From Streptacidiphilus rugosus AM-16 (GTDB lineage Bacteria > Actinomycetota > Actinomycetes > Streptomycetales > Streptomycetaceae), in assembly GCF_000744655.1 (NCBI RefSeq), contig NZ_JQMJ01000004.1, positions 3,286,001 through 3,350,000 on the forward strand: a DNA stretch of 64,000 nt, read 5' to 3'. Below are positions 43,978-54,465 of this stretch, in pieces (the first letter of the stretch is position 1; the number at the start of each line of letters is the position of its first letter). The notes beneath the pieces are model-generated. The model was not told the origin of the DNA. It ran no database searches and was given only the letters and a program-made list of their open reading frames with translations. The position numbers were made by a program, and so were the translations under genes.

Positions 43978-45186
43978 TCAGTGTTCGAACAGGGCGATCA
44001 GCGCCATCGCGCCGACGACCCCCAGGATTATGGCACCGACCAGCAGCGGGCCCAGGAGGACCGATCCCCGCCGTGGTGCGGCATGGTGATGACGCTCCGC
44101 GGCCTCCGACGGTTCCCGCTGCGCGGGCAGTCGCGCGCCCGTGAACGGCGCCACGGCCGGCCGCGCGGAGCTCGGCAACAGCGGCGTGGAGAGCACGGTG
44201 AAGGGCGTCGGCTCCTCCAGCGGCTCCGGCGCACGTTGCAGCAACTGCCGTAGTGCGGCCCTGACCTGGGGCAACGTCGGGCGCCGCGCCGGATCCTGGT
44301 CGAGCAGCCGGTCGATCAGCGGGCGCAGCAGGCCGGTCTGCGCGGTGTCGGGACGTGCGCCGGTGCGCACAGCGTCGAAGAGCCGGTCCGGATCCCGCTC
44401 AGGGAACGGCGGCGCGCCGGTGACCACCCGGTACAGCAGCACGCCCAGCGCCCAGGCGTCCGCGCCGGGGCCGACCGGCACGCCGACGCCGCCGACGATG
44501 CCCAGCTGCTCGGGCGCCCAGCGCTCGGGGACCGCGCCGACGATGACCGCGCGCGCGTCCCTGGCCCGCACCCGTGCCGGGCTCCACAGCGCCGTCGGCA
44601 CGCCCGCGCCCGACTCGGCCGTGCCGGGGCCGCCGCAGAGCGCCTCCTGCGCGGCCGAGACGACCAGCCCGCCGACCAGCGCGGTGCCGTCCTCGCAGAC
44701 GGTGACCGTCGCCGGCGTCAGGTTGCCGTGCACCAGACCGGCCCGGTGCACCGCGCCGAGTCCTGAGCTGAGGTCGTAGGCCAGCTCCGCGGCCCGATAG
44801 GGCGTCAAAGGACCGGCCTCCAGCACCTGGGCCAGCGGAACTCCGGCGACCCACTCGCCGGCGACCCACAGATAGCCGTCCTCGGCGAACACCTGGAAGA
44901 CCTGGCTGAGCCGCGGGTGGTCGGCCACCGCCTGTGCCGCGAAGGCGGCGTGGGACAGCGCCAGCCCGGCCGCGTCGTCTCCCCCGGCCTCCGCGTCGGC
45001 GCCCTTCGCCGGGGGCGGCTCGTCGGCGAGCTGGTCGAAGGGGGTCACCAGCTCGGGCAGCGGCACCGCGTCCAGCAGCACCGGCGCGCCGCTGCGCAGA
45101 TCCCGCGCCTCGGCCGTGCCGCCGCGCCGACGGTCCGTCAGCTGGTACCGATCGGCCAGGAGTCGGCCACCGGACGCCCTCGCCAT
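43978..45186 (-). CDS. Membrane-anchored pseudokinase
   Basis: 402 residues with the layout of a Ser/Thr kinase but degenerate motifs: glycine loop RRRGGTAEAR without the usual GxGxxG, no VAxK Lys (VLLDAVPL), HGNLTPATV in place of HRDxKPxN (Asp replaced by Asn), and VGGLV in place of DFG. A C-terminal TM (LLVGAIILGVVGAMALIALF). It is therefore very unlikely to phosphorylate, and may scaffold or regulate one of the two kinases encoded on either side. ATG 45184-45186 lies 4 nt after the upstream kinase stop, so they are coupled. Confidence 0.88.
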   Translation of the reverse strand: MARASGGRLLADRYQLTDRRRGGTAEARDLRSGAPVLLDAVPLPELVTPFDQLADEPPPAKGADAEAGGDDAAGLALSHAAFAAQAVADHPRLSQVFQVFAEDGYLWVAGEWVAGVPLAQVLEAGPLTPYRAAELAYDLSSGLGAVHRAGLVHGNLTPATVTVCEDGTALVGGLVVSAAQEALCGGPGTAESGAGVPTALWSPARVRARDARAVIVGAVPERWAPEQLGIVGGVGVPVGPGADAWALGVLLYRVVTGAPPFPERDPDRLFDAVRTGARPDTAQTGLLRPLIDRLLDQDPARRPTLPQVRAALRQLLQRAPEPLEEPTPFTVLSTPLLPSSARPAVAPFTGARLPAQREPSEAAERHHHAAPRRGSVLLGPLLVGAIILGVVGAMALIALFEH

Positions 45187-45190
45187 CGGC

Positions 45191-46789
45191 TCAGCCCCCC
45201 GGCTTGAAGGTCTTGAAGAAGTGCGTGAGCAGCTGCTCGCTGCGGTGGTCGGCCCAGCTCGCCTCGGGCGCCGTCCAGTAGATCGCGTACGCGTGGCCCG
45301 CGTCCACCACGAAACCGCGATTGAGCGAGTGGCGGGTCGTCCCCCCCGAACGGAAGGTCCACTCCCAGTCGGCGGCGTCCCAACCGCGCCAGTCGACCTG
45401 GGCCAGCTTGATCCGGTGGTAGTCGTTCAGGCTGGGCGCGACGGAGGTCTCCTCCTTCTGCCAGGCGCGCAGCGCTCCTTCGGCGAGCGGGTGGGCCGAG
45501 AACTCGATGTCCAGCGTCCCCGCCGGGCCGGTGTACACGGTGACCGAGCCGCTCTTCCTGGTGACCCGCCAGCCGTCGGGGATCTCGATGCTCGCTCCGC
45601 CCGGCCCGTCGACGCGCTGGTAGCCGAGCGAGGAACCGGCGTCCGTACCGGTGGGGGTGCTGCCCGCGCCCGCGGCCACCGCGGCCGTACCGGTCGGAGT
45701 GGCCGCGGGGGCGGCGGCCTTCGGCTTCCGCACGGTCCCGTCCTGGCTGCCGTGCCTGCCGCCGTTGTCGTTCATCGCGGCGACGGCGGTGATCAGCAGC
45801 GCCACCGCCAGCACGACGCCGCCGACGACCAGCGCGCGCTTGTTCCTCCGGGCGGGCGGCGTGGGGACGGCCGGCTGCGGGACCGGGGCCGGCTGCACCC
45901 GCGTCCGCTCCGGCTCCGGAATCGGCGCCGGCGCCGTCTGCGTCGCGACGCGCGAGCGGCGCTCGTACTCGCCGATCACCCCGCGCAGCATCGCCTGCAC
46001 GGTCGGCGCCTCCAGCCGCGCGGCCGGGTCCTTGTGCAGCAGGCCCTCGATGACCGGGCCCAGCAGTCCGCCGTTGACCAGCGGCGGCACGGGCTCGGTC
46101 ATCACCGCGGTCAGCGTGGACAGCGCCGAGCCCTTGTCGTACGGCGGCACGCCCTCGACCATCGCGAAGAGCGTGGCCCCCAGCGACCACATGTCGGCCG
46201 GCGGCCCGGGCACGCCGCCACGGGCCCGCTCCGGCGAGATGTACGAGGGCGCGCCGACGAGCATGCCGGTGGACGTGACGGAGGGGTCCCCCTCCACCCT
46301 GGCGATGCCGAAGTCGGTGAGCACGACGCGGCCGTCATGGCCGATCAGCACGTTGGACGGCTTGACGTCCCGGTGCAGGATGCCGACCCGGTGCGCCTCG
46401 GCGAGCACGCCGAGCAGTTCCAGCGCGACCTCCGCGGCGCGCTGGGGCGGCAGTACGCCGTCCTGCTGGATCACCTCGCTGAGCGAGCGCGACTCGACCA
46501 GCTCCATGACGATCCAGGGCCGGCCGTCCTCCTCGACCACGTCGTAGACGGTGACGGCGGCGGTGTGCCGCACCCGGGCGATCGCCTTGGCCTCCGTCAA
46601 CGTCCTTGCGACCAGCCGCCGCTGTTCGTCCTCCTCGACCCCGGCGGCGAACCTCAGCTCCTTGACGGCGACGTCGCGCCCGAGGAACGAGTCCTCGGCC
46701 CGCCAGACCGTCCCCATCCCGCCCTGCCCGAGCACGGACTCCAACCGGTACCGCCCTGCCAACAGCCCGCGCTGCTGCTCGCCGTTCAT
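45191..46789 (-). CDS. Ser/Thr protein kinase with extracytoplasmic domain (kinase 2)
   Basis: 532 residues. Full motifs: GQGGMGTVW, VAVKELRF, HRDVKPSNVLI, DFGIARVEG, SPERARGG. After a Pro-rich linker and TM segment (RALVVGGVVLAVALLITAVAAM), an external domain (residues ~370-532) has ASIEIPDGWRV and WADHRSEQLLTHFFKTFK, similar in style to kinase 1. Start ATG 46787-46789 (MNGEQQRGLL). Its downstream neighbour is the pseudokinase (4-nt gap). This trio is likely one signalling unit. Confidence 0.93.
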   Translation of the reverse strand: MNGEQQRGLLAGRYRLESVLGQGGMGTVWRAEDSFLGRDVAVKELRFAAGVEEDEQRRLVARTLTEAKAIARVRHTAAVTVYDVVEEDGRPWIVMELVESRSLSEVIQQDGVLPPQRAAEVALELLGVLAEAHRVGILHRDVKPSNVLIGHDGRVVLTDFGIARVEGDPSVTSTGMLVGAPSYISPERARGGVPGPPADMWSLGATLFAMVEGVPPYDKGSALSTLTAVMTEPVPPLVNGGLLGPVIEGLLHKDPAARLEAPTVQAMLRGVIGEYERRSRVATQTAPAPIPEPERTRVQPAPVPQPAVPTPPARRNKRALVVGGVVLAVALLITAVAAMNDNGGRHGSQDGTVRKPKAAAPAATPTGTAAVAAGAGSTPTGTDAGSSLGYQRVDGPGGASIEIPDGWRVTRKSGSVTVYTGPAGTLDIEFSAHPLAEGALRAWQKEETSVAPSLNDYHRIKLAQVDWRGWDAADWEWTFRSGGTTRHSLNRGFVVDAGHAYAIYWTAPEASWADHRSEQLLTHFFKTFKPGG

Positions 46790-46875
46790 CCGGTCCCCTC
46801 CGCGTCGCTGCTGTCACCGCCCATCATCCCGTGACAGACGCGCACCAAGGAAACGGGGTTCCGCCGGCAGCCCCG

Positions 46876-47005
46876 TCAGGGGCACGGTGAACTGCGCGAG
46901 CAACCACCCTGCGCGGATGGCCCTGCTCGTTGAGGACCCTCCGCACAGGGTGGCTTGTCGTGCCCAAGCGCCGGAGCCGCATATCAGCAGAGCCCCGCGC
47001 CCCTG
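46876..47005. repeat. Intergenic palindromic element, copy B (degenerate)
   Basis: Left arm AGGGGCACGGTGAACTGCGC (about 46878) and inner GCAACCACC / GGTGGCTTGTCGTG are recognisable. The right outer arm is displaced by ~25 bp (CCCCGCGCCCCTGA near 46993), as if a short insertion or rearrangement occurred. Confidence 0.65.
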
Positions 47006-47064
47006 AGTGTTGCAACTGCTCCTCTGCTGAAAGGCGCCACGTCCGCGCGCCCCTGATGGTGCGG

Positions 47065-48774
47065 CTACTTCAGCGGAACGATGTCCGCCGCGCCGAGCCT
47101 CGCCGCGTCGGCCGCGAGGTCGTCCGGCTGTTCCTGGGACTCCCGCTCCGCGGCCACGCGCTTGCGGTAGTGCTCGACCTCCTTGTCGATCTGCGCCTTG
47201 TCCCAGCCCAGTTCGGGCGCCATCAGCTCCGCCGCCTCGGTCATCACGGCCGTCCCCCGGTCGAAGGTCTCGATCGAGATCCGGGTGCGTCGGGCCAGCA
47301 CGTCGTCCAGGTGCCTGGCCCCCTCCGCCCGTGCCGCGTACACGACCTCCGCGCGGAGGTAGTCGTCCGCGCCGGTCAGCGGCTCGCCCAGACCGGGGTC
47401 GTCCACGATCAGCCGCAGCACCTCCTCCGCCAACGAGCCGTAGCGGTTCAGCAGATGCTCGACCCTGGCCACGTGCAGGCCGCTCCCGCGCGCCAGTTCG
47501 CCCCGCGCGTTCCACAGCGCGCGGTACCCCTCCGCGCCGGCCAGCGGCACCGTGTCCGTGCAGCAGGGGGCCACGCGCTGGTCCAGCGCGTGCACCACCT
47601 CGTCCACCGCGTCCTTCGCCATCACGCGGTAGGTGGTGTACTTGCCGCCCGCCACCACGACCAGGCCCGGCGCCGCATGCTGCACCACATGCTCGCGGCT
47701 GAGCTTCGAGGTCGCGTCGGACTCGCCCGCCAGCAGTGGGCGCAGGCCGGCGTAGACGCCCTCCACGTCCTCGCGCGTCAACGGCATCGCCAGCACCGAG
47801 TTGACGTGCTCCAGCAGGTACTCGATGTCCGCGCTGCTCGCGGCGGGGTGGTCCTTGTCGAGGGTCCACTCGGTGTCGGTCGTGCCGACGATCCAGTGCC
47901 GTCCCCAGGGGATCACGAAGAGCACGCTCTTCTCGGTCCGCAGGATGAGCCCGGTCGAGGAGTGGATCCGGTCCCTCGGCACCACCAGGTGAATGCCCTT
48001 GGAGGCCCGGACGTGGAACTGACCGCGCTCGCCCACCATCGCCTGGGTCTCGTCGGTCCAGACGCCCGTCGCGTTCACGATCTGCCGGGCGCGGACCTCG
48101 AACTGCGCACCGGTCTCCAGATCGTGGACCCGCGCGCCGACCACGCGCTCGCCCTCGCGCAGGAAGCCGACGACCCTGGCGCGGTTCGCCGCGTAGGTCC
48201 CGTAGGTGGCCGCGGTGCGGACCAGCATGGTCACCAGCCGCGCGTCGTCGACCTGCGCGTCGTAGTACTGCACCGCGCCGACCAGCGCGTCCTTCCGCAG
48301 CGCGGGTGCGGCACGCAGCGCCTGACGCCGGGAGAGGTGCTTGTGCAACGGCAGCCCCCGGCCGTGGCCGCTGGACACCGACATCGCGTCGTAGAGCGCC
48401 ACGCCGGAGCCGACGTACGGCCGCTCCCAGCCGCGCCCCTGCAGCGGGTACAGGAAGGGCACCGGCTTCACCAGGTGCGGCGCCAGCCGCTCCAGCAGCA
48501 GGCCGCGTTCCTGAAGGGCCTCCTTGACCAGGGCGAAGTCCAGCATCTCCAGGTAGCGCAGGCCGCCGTGGATCAGCTTGCTGGACCGGGAGGACGTCCC
48601 CGCAGCCCAGTCCCTCGCCTCCACCAGCCCGGTGACCAGCCCGCGCGTCGCCGCGTCCAGCGCGGTGCCCGCGCCGACGACCCCGCCGCCGACCACCAGC
48701 ACGTCGAGCTCGCGCTCCGCCATCCGCGCGAGCGCGGCCGCACGCTCCTCCGGACCCAGCTTGCTGCTCCGCAT
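47065..48774 (-). CDS. glpD: Glycerol-3-phosphate dehydrogenase/oxidase
   Basis: 569 residues, FAD-dependent. VLVVGGGVVGAGTALDAATRG (FAD), TSSRSSKLIHGGLRYLE and PWGRHWIVGTTDTEWTLDK are GlpD hallmarks; the C-terminal DAO_C domain is present. Oxidises sn-glycerol 3-phosphate to DHAP, passing electrons to quinone or oxygen. Start ATG 48772-48774 (MRSSKLGPEE) with GGAGG 4 nt upstream; the frame extends upstream without support. Divergent from a small membrane-protein gene. No glpK/glpF here. Confidence 0.94.
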   Translation of the reverse strand: MRSSKLGPEERAAALARMAERELDVLVVGGGVVGAGTALDAATRGLVTGLVEARDWAAGTSSRSSKLIHGGLRYLEMLDFALVKEALQERGLLLERLAPHLVKPVPFLYPLQGRGWERPYVGSGVALYDAMSVSSGHGRGLPLHKHLSRRQALRAAPALRKDALVGAVQYYDAQVDDARLVTMLVRTAATYGTYAANRARVVGFLREGERVVGARVHDLETGAQFEVRARQIVNATGVWTDETQAMVGERGQFHVRASKGIHLVVPRDRIHSSTGLILRTEKSVLFVIPWGRHWIVGTTDTEWTLDKDHPAASSADIEYLLEHVNSVLAMPLTREDVEGVYAGLRPLLAGESDATSKLSREHVVQHAAPGLVVVAGGKYTTYRVMAKDAVDEVVHALDQRVAPCCTDTVPLAGAEGYRALWNARGELARGSGLHVARVEHLLNRYGSLAEEVLRLIVDDPGLGEPLTGADDYLRAEVVYAARAEGARHLDDVLARRTRISIETFDRGTAVMTEAAELMAPELGWDKAQIDKEVEHYRKRVAAERESQEQPDDLAADAARLGAADIVPLK

Positions 48775-48955
48775 GACGCCTCCGCGTATCGCCCAGCACT
48801 GCTGATCAACAGTCTGCCGTGAAGTCCGGCAAAACGGGCGATCGTCCTGGTGAAGTCCAGGAGACCGCCCCGTGCACGGGCCGGAATCCCCGTGCCCGCT
48901 TCGCCTCGCTGCTGCTAGCCTGCGCCCGCCGATCAGAGATCCACTGGGGGACACC

Positions 48956-49429
48956 ATGAGCGAAACCGTCAGAACCGAGGCCACCGCGTCGCCGACGACC
49001 GTCGAGGGCGAGCGCCGGCGCGGCAGCGTGGCGGTCGGCGTGCTGACCGCCGTGGGCACGGCCGTGCTCTGCGCCGTCGCCTACGCCGCGGTCATCGGCA
49101 CCACCCGGACCGTCTACGGCTGGATCGGCGTGATCATCGGTGGCGCGGTCGGCAGCGCGGTGGCCCGGCTGAGCCGTGGCGGCGCGGTCACCTCCGTGGC
49201 GAGCGGGCTGAGCGCGCTCGCGGCGACCTTCCTGGGCCAGATCGTCGGCATGGGGGTGCTCACCGCGAAGGACAACAGCCTGCCCATGTTCGACGTGCTG
49301 CTGCACCACACGGACGTCGCGATGACGGTCTGGCAGGACCACCTCGGCTTCACCAACCTCCTGGGCCTGGTCCTCGCGCCGGTCTGCGGCGCGATCTTCC
49401 CGAACATCGAGCCCACCAGGAAGCGCTAG
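48956..49429 (+). CDS. Small conserved membrane protein, unknown
   Basis: 157 residues with four hydrophobic segments (VAVGVLTAVGTAVLCAVAYAAVIG, VYGWIGVIIGGAVGSAVARL, ALAATFLGQIVGMGVL, TNLLGLVLAPVCGAIF). ATG 48956 follows GGGGG 5 nt upstream, and a TAGCCT -10 lies at about 48915. No known motif. Ends at a strong terminator shared with guaB3, which is convergent. Confidence 0.75.
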   Translation: MSETVRTEATASPTTVEGERRRGSVAVGVLTAVGTAVLCAVAYAAVIGTTRTVYGWIGVIIGGAVGSAVARLSRGGAVTSVASGLSALAATFLGQIVGMGVLTAKDNSLPMFDVLLHHTDVAMTVWQDHLGFTNLLGLVLAPVCGAIFPNIEPTRKR

Positions 49430-49437
49430 CGGCACGC

Positions 49438-49469
49438 TGAAGGGCCCCGGCCGAAGCCGGGGCCCTTCA
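49438..49469. terminator. Bidirectional terminator
   Basis: Perfect 14-bp arms (TGAAGGGCCCCGGC and complement) with CGAA loop, between convergent stops at 49429 and 49485. Confidence 0.8.
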
Positions 49470-49484
49470 CGGAGTCAGCCTGGG

Positions 49485-50597
49485 TCAGCGGGCGACGGTG
49501 ACCTCGACGCGCTGGAACTCCTTCAGCTCCGAGTAGCCGGTCGTGGCCATGGCCCGACGCAGCGCGCCGAAGAGGTTCATCGTGCCGTCGGGGGTGTGCG
49601 ACGGGCCGAGCAGGATCTCCTCGGTCGTGCCGACGGTGCCGAGGTCCACCCGCTTGCCGCGCGGCAGCTCCTCGTGGACGGCCTCGCTGCCCCAGTGGAA
49701 GCCGCGGCCCGGCGCGTCGTTCGCGCGGGCCAGCGCCGCGCCGATCATCACCGCGTCCGCGCCGCAGGCGATCGCCTTCGACAGGTCGCCGGAGAAGCCC
49801 ACGCCGCCGTCCGCGATCACGTGCACGTAGCGGCCGCCGGACTCGTCCATGTAGTCCCGGCGCGCCGCCGCGACGTCCGCGACCGCGGTCGCCATCGGGA
49901 CCTGGATGCCGAGCACGGTCCGGGTGGTGTGCGCCGCGCCGCCGCCGAAGCCGACCAGGACGCCCGCCGCGCCGGTGCGCATCAGGTGCAGGGCGGCCGT
50001 GTACGTCGCGCAGCCGCCGACGATGACCGGGACGTCGAGCTCGTAGATGAACTGCTTGAGGTTCAGCGGCTCGGCGGCGCTGGAGACGTGCTCGGCGGAG
50101 ACCGTGGTGCCGCGGATGACGAAGATGTCGACGCCGGCGTCGACGACGACCTTGGAGAACTCGGCGGTCCGCTGCGGCGACAGGGCCGCCGCCGTGACGA
50201 CACCCGAGTCGCGGATCTCCTTCAGGCGCTGCGTGATCAGCTCGGCCTTGATCGGCTCGCGGTAGATCTCCTGGAGACGACGGGTCGCGACGGCCTCGTC
50301 CTTGACCTCGGTGATCTCCTGCAGCAGCGGGCGCGGGTCCTCGTAACGGGTCCACAGGCCCTCGAGGTTCAGCACGCCGAGACCGCCCAGACGGCCGAAG
50401 GCGATGGCCTGCTCGGGCGAGACCACGGAGTCCATCGGCGCGGCCAGGAACGGCAACTCGAAGCGGTAGGCGTCGATCTGCCACGCGATCGAGACCTCCT
50501 TCGGGTCCCGCGTGCGGCGGCTCGGGACGACCGCGATGTCGTCGAAGGCGTACGCCCGTCGGCCCCGCTTGCCCCGCCCGATCTCGATCTCGGTCAC
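49485..50597 (-). CDS. guaB3: GuaB3-type IMP dehydrogenase family protein
   Basis: About 370 residues. TIM-barrel IMPDH/GMPR fold with AAPMDSVVSPEQAIAFGRLGGLGVLN, and no CBS domains. The catalytic loop equivalent to GPGSICTTR in GuaB reads GGGAAHTTR, so the nucleophilic Cys is replaced by His. Enzymatic role therefore differs from true IMPDH and is not certain; actinobacteria and cyanobacteria retain GuaB3. Start GTG 50597 (MTEIEIGRGKRG), GGGAG 8 nt before. Directly downstream of guaB (terminator in the gap). Confidence 0.85.
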   Translation of the reverse strand: MTEIEIGRGKRGRRAYAFDDIAVVPSRRTRDPKEVSIAWQIDAYRFELPFLAAPMDSVVSPEQAIAFGRLGGLGVLNLEGLWTRYEDPRPLLQEITEVKDEAVATRRLQEIYREPIKAELITQRLKEIRDSGVVTAAALSPQRTAEFSKVVVDAGVDIFVIRGTTVSAEHVSSAAEPLNLKQFIYELDVPVIVGGCATYTAALHLMRTGAAGVLVGFGGGAAHTTRTVLGIQVPMATAVADVAAARRDYMDESGGRYVHVIADGGVGFSGDLSKAIACGADAVMIGAALARANDAPGRGFHWGSEAVHEELPRGKRVDLGTVGTTEEILLGPSHTPDGTMNLFGALRRAMATTGYSELKEFQRVEVTVAR

Positions 50598-50662
50598 CTG
50601 TCCTGCTCCCTCGGTTGTGCTCAGCGTGCGACTGCCGTGCCCCAGTATCCCGCACAACGCGC

Positions 50663-50700
50663 AGGGGAGCCGCCCGGTCTCATTCCGGAGCGGCTCCCCT
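50663..50700. terminator. Terminator downstream of guaB
   Basis: AGGGGAGCCGC / GCGGCTCCCCT arms with an inner CCGG/CCGG pair, 15 bp beyond the guaB stop. Confidence 0.75.
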
Positions 50701-50715
50701 GCGGGGCTGCGACGA

Positions 50716-52293
<1,578 letters not shown>

Positions 52294-52461
52294 CTACGGG
52301 GGCCGCGTTGGTGGGCAGCTCGGCACCGTTGACTAATTCTACCGGGCCCGACGGGGCCCCCTTGTGCATCAGGAACAACTGAGGTAGCAGTCACATTCCC
52401 GACTCCTGGACGATCATCCAGTTGCGCAGCCCTTCGCGTCGGCGGGCCGGTTGCACTGACC

Positions 52462-52570
52462 TCAGGGGCGCGGGGAACGGCGCGGGCGACCACCCGGGGC
52501 GGATGGCCCTGCCCGATCGGTGTCACACGTCCCAGGGTGGCTTGTCGCGCAGCTCCCCGCGCCCCTGGGG
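52462..52570. repeat. Intergenic palindromic element, copy C
   Basis: Left arm CAGGGGCGCGGGGAACGGCGC (about 52463) and right arm GCGCAGCTCCCCGCGCCCCTG (about 52547-52567) with inner CGACCACCC / GGGTGGCTTGTCG. Lies between guaB and the shbA 3' end. Confidence 0.85.
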
Positions 52571-52598
52571 TGCCGCAACCGACCGTCTGCCCGAAACG

Positions 52599-53240
52599 CT
52601 ACGCCGAGAGGCCTTCCGTGCCGCCCTCCGCGAGTGCGCGGAGGCGCGAGAGCGCGCGGTGCTGGGCGACGCGGACCGCGCCGGGCGACATGCCCAGGAC
52701 CTCGCCCGTCTCCTCCGCCGTGAGCCCCGCGCCGATCCTCAGCAGGACCAGTTCACGCTGGCGCTGCGGCAGGAGCGCCAGCAGCTCGCGCATCCACGCC
52801 GCGTCACTGCTCAGCAGCGCCCGCTCCTCGGGACCCAGCGCGTCGTCCGGGGTGTCCGGCAGCTCCTCGCCGAGCGGCACGCTGTGGCCGGGGCCACCCC
52901 GCATCGCCGCGCGTTGCAGATCGGCGATCTTGTGCGCGGCGATCCCGTAGACGAACGCCTCGAAGGGGCGGCCCTCGTCGCGATAGCGCGGCAGCGCGCA
53001 GAGGACGGCGAGGCAGACCTCCTGCGCCACGTCGTCCACATGGTGCCGGGCGTTGCCCGGCAGCCGGACCAGACGGGCCCGGCAGTACCTCAGGACCAGC
53101 GGGTGCACCTGCGACAACAGCGCGTCGACCGCGTCGGGATCACCCTCGACCGCGTGCACCACGAGCGACCCGATGGGCACGCCCGGCCCCGTCGCGGGGC
53201 TCGCCTCGTCGTCACGCACTGGTCCATGGTGCCTGGTCAT
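52599..53240 (-). CDS. shbA: ECF-type RNA polymerase sigma factor ShbA
   Basis: About 213 residues. Region 2: [43 protein letters not shown] (core -10 recognition helix); region 4: [45 protein letters not shown] (helix-turn-helix). By synteny (next to bldM-whiD and guaB) it is ShbA, which drives transcription of the principal sigma gene hrdB in S. griseus; mycobacterial SigD occupies the same place. Start ATG 53240 (MTRHHGP) is tentative; an upstream GTG at 53294 is open. No anti-sigma gene next to it. Confidence 0.85.
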   Translation of the reverse strand: MTRHHGPVRDDEASPATGPGVPIGSLVVHAVEGDPDAVDALLSQVHPLVLRYCRARLVRLPGNARHHVDDVAQEVCLAVLCALPRYRDEGRPFEAFVYGIAAHKIADLQRAAMRGGPGHSVPLGEELPDTPDDALGPEERALLSSDAAWMRELLALLPQRQRELVLLRIGAGLTAEETGEVLGMSPGAVRVAQHRALSRLRALAEGGTEGLSA

Positions 53241-53389
53241 GGGCGAAAACGTGACACCGCACCCTGACTTGTGCATCGGAACGTTATCCGCCACGCCACC
53301 ATCCCCGCCCAGCCGGACTCCGCGCTACACCCCCATGGTGCGCCCTCGGGTGGGAAGCAGGCCATGCCCCCTCCCACCCGGGTGAGGAC

Positions 53390-54001
53390 TCAGCGAACCA
53401 GGCCCCAGCGGAAGCCGAGCGCCACCGCGTGCGCCCGGTCCGACGCACCCAGCTTCTTGAACAGGCGACGCGCGTGCGTCTTGACCGTGTCCTCGGAGAG
53501 GAAGAGCTCGCGGCCGATCTCTGCGTTGCTGCGGCCATGGCTCATGCCCTCCAGCACCTGGATCTCACGTGCCGTCAGCGTGGGAGCCGCGCCCATCTCC
53601 GCGCAGCGGAGCCGGCGCGGGGCGAGCCGCCAGGTCGGGTCGGCCAGCGCCTGGGTGACCGTGGCGCGCAGCTCGGCGCGGGAGGCGTCCTTGTGCAGGT
53701 AGCCGCGGGCGCCGGCGGCGACGGCCAGGGCCACGCCGTCCAGGTCCTCGGCGACCGTGAGCATGATGATGCGGGCCCCGGGGTCGGCGGACAGCAGCCG
53801 CCGCACCGTCTCCACCCCGCCGAGGCCGGGCATCCGGACGTCCATGAGGACCAGGTCGGAGCGGTCCGCGACCCAGCGGCGGAGCACCTCCTCGCCGTTG
53901 GTGGCCGTGGTCACCCGGTCGACGCCGGGGACGGTGGCCACCGCGCGCCGCAGCGCCTCCCTGGCCAGCGGGGAATCGTCACAGACGAGAACGGATGTCA
54001 T
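53390..54001 (-). CDS. bldM: BldM, atypical response regulator of sporulation
   Basis: 203 residues. Receiver domain (VLVCDDSPLAREALRRAV, DLVLMDVRMPGLGGVETV, GARGYLHKDASRAEL) and LuxR HTH (LTAREIQVLEGMSHGRSNAEIG, EDTVKTHARRLFKKLG). BldM is required for aerial mycelium formation, binding as homodimer or with WhiI to DNA. Start ATG 54001 (MTSVLVCDDS), GGAGG 6 nt upstream. Its promoter contains a BldN-type site. Adjacent to whiD and shbA, as in S. coelicolor. Confidence 0.95.
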   Translation of the reverse strand: MTSVLVCDDSPLAREALRRAVATVPGVDRVTTATNGEEVLRRWVADRSDLVLMDVRMPGLGGVETVRRLLSADPGARIIMLTVAEDLDGVALAVAAGARGYLHKDASRAELRATVTQALADPTWRLAPRRLRCAEMGAAPTLTAREIQVLEGMSHGRSNAEIGRELFLSEDTVKTHARRLFKKLGASDRAHAVALGFRWGLVR

Positions 54002-54125
54002 GACCCGCCTCCGCAGCTGATGAGCGTCACGTTGAGCCTCCTGGCTGGTACGAATCGTCACCGGCACGGCCTCCGGTGTACTGGCGTCTTCCCCGACGCC
54101 CGTGCCGTTTGCCGCCTCCGCACTC

Positions 54126-54153
54126 CCAACGACCGTCACCCGAATGAGTTACG
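54126..54153 (-). promoter_or_regulatory. BldN-type promoter of bldM
   Basis: On the minus strand CGTAAC (54153-54148), 16 nt, CGTTGG (54131-54126). This matches the sigma-BldN consensus CGTAAC-N16-CGTTGA except for the last base. Known bldM promoter P1 in S. coelicolor is BldN dependent. Leader ~120 nt. Confidence 0.75.
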
Positions 54154-54465
54154 GCCTGGCAGCAGCCTCCACCACTCTACGTGGCTGAACCGCTACGGAT
54201 CATCCACCTCGCGGGGCATACCGGCGCAAATGCGTCGCTCGTGCGACGCCCGCGCGCCTCGCCGGGCGTGCCGTTAGGCCCAACGAGTGCACCCGCATGC
54301 AGGACACGCTTCCCTTCCGTGCGTCCGGTTAGTCCGTTTTCATGGGATTTGATGGTTATCGGCACGTTATGCAACGCTGATGGCCTCTTGTCCGTTAGAT
54401 CTGCATGAGTCATATTTCCATCAGTTCGTACTGAATCGCTAGCACCACTCAAGGGAATGACGACC
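54154..54465. other. AT-richer regulatory region upstream of whiD
   Basis: About 310 bp between bldM promoter and whiD. Contains AT-rich runs (CGTTTTCATGGGATTTGATGGTTATCGG, GAGTCATATTTCC) unlike the rest of the window, so it likely binds developmental regulators. No tRNA or ORF supported. A CGCTAGCAC near 54436 might be a -10 for whiD. Confidence 0.4.
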
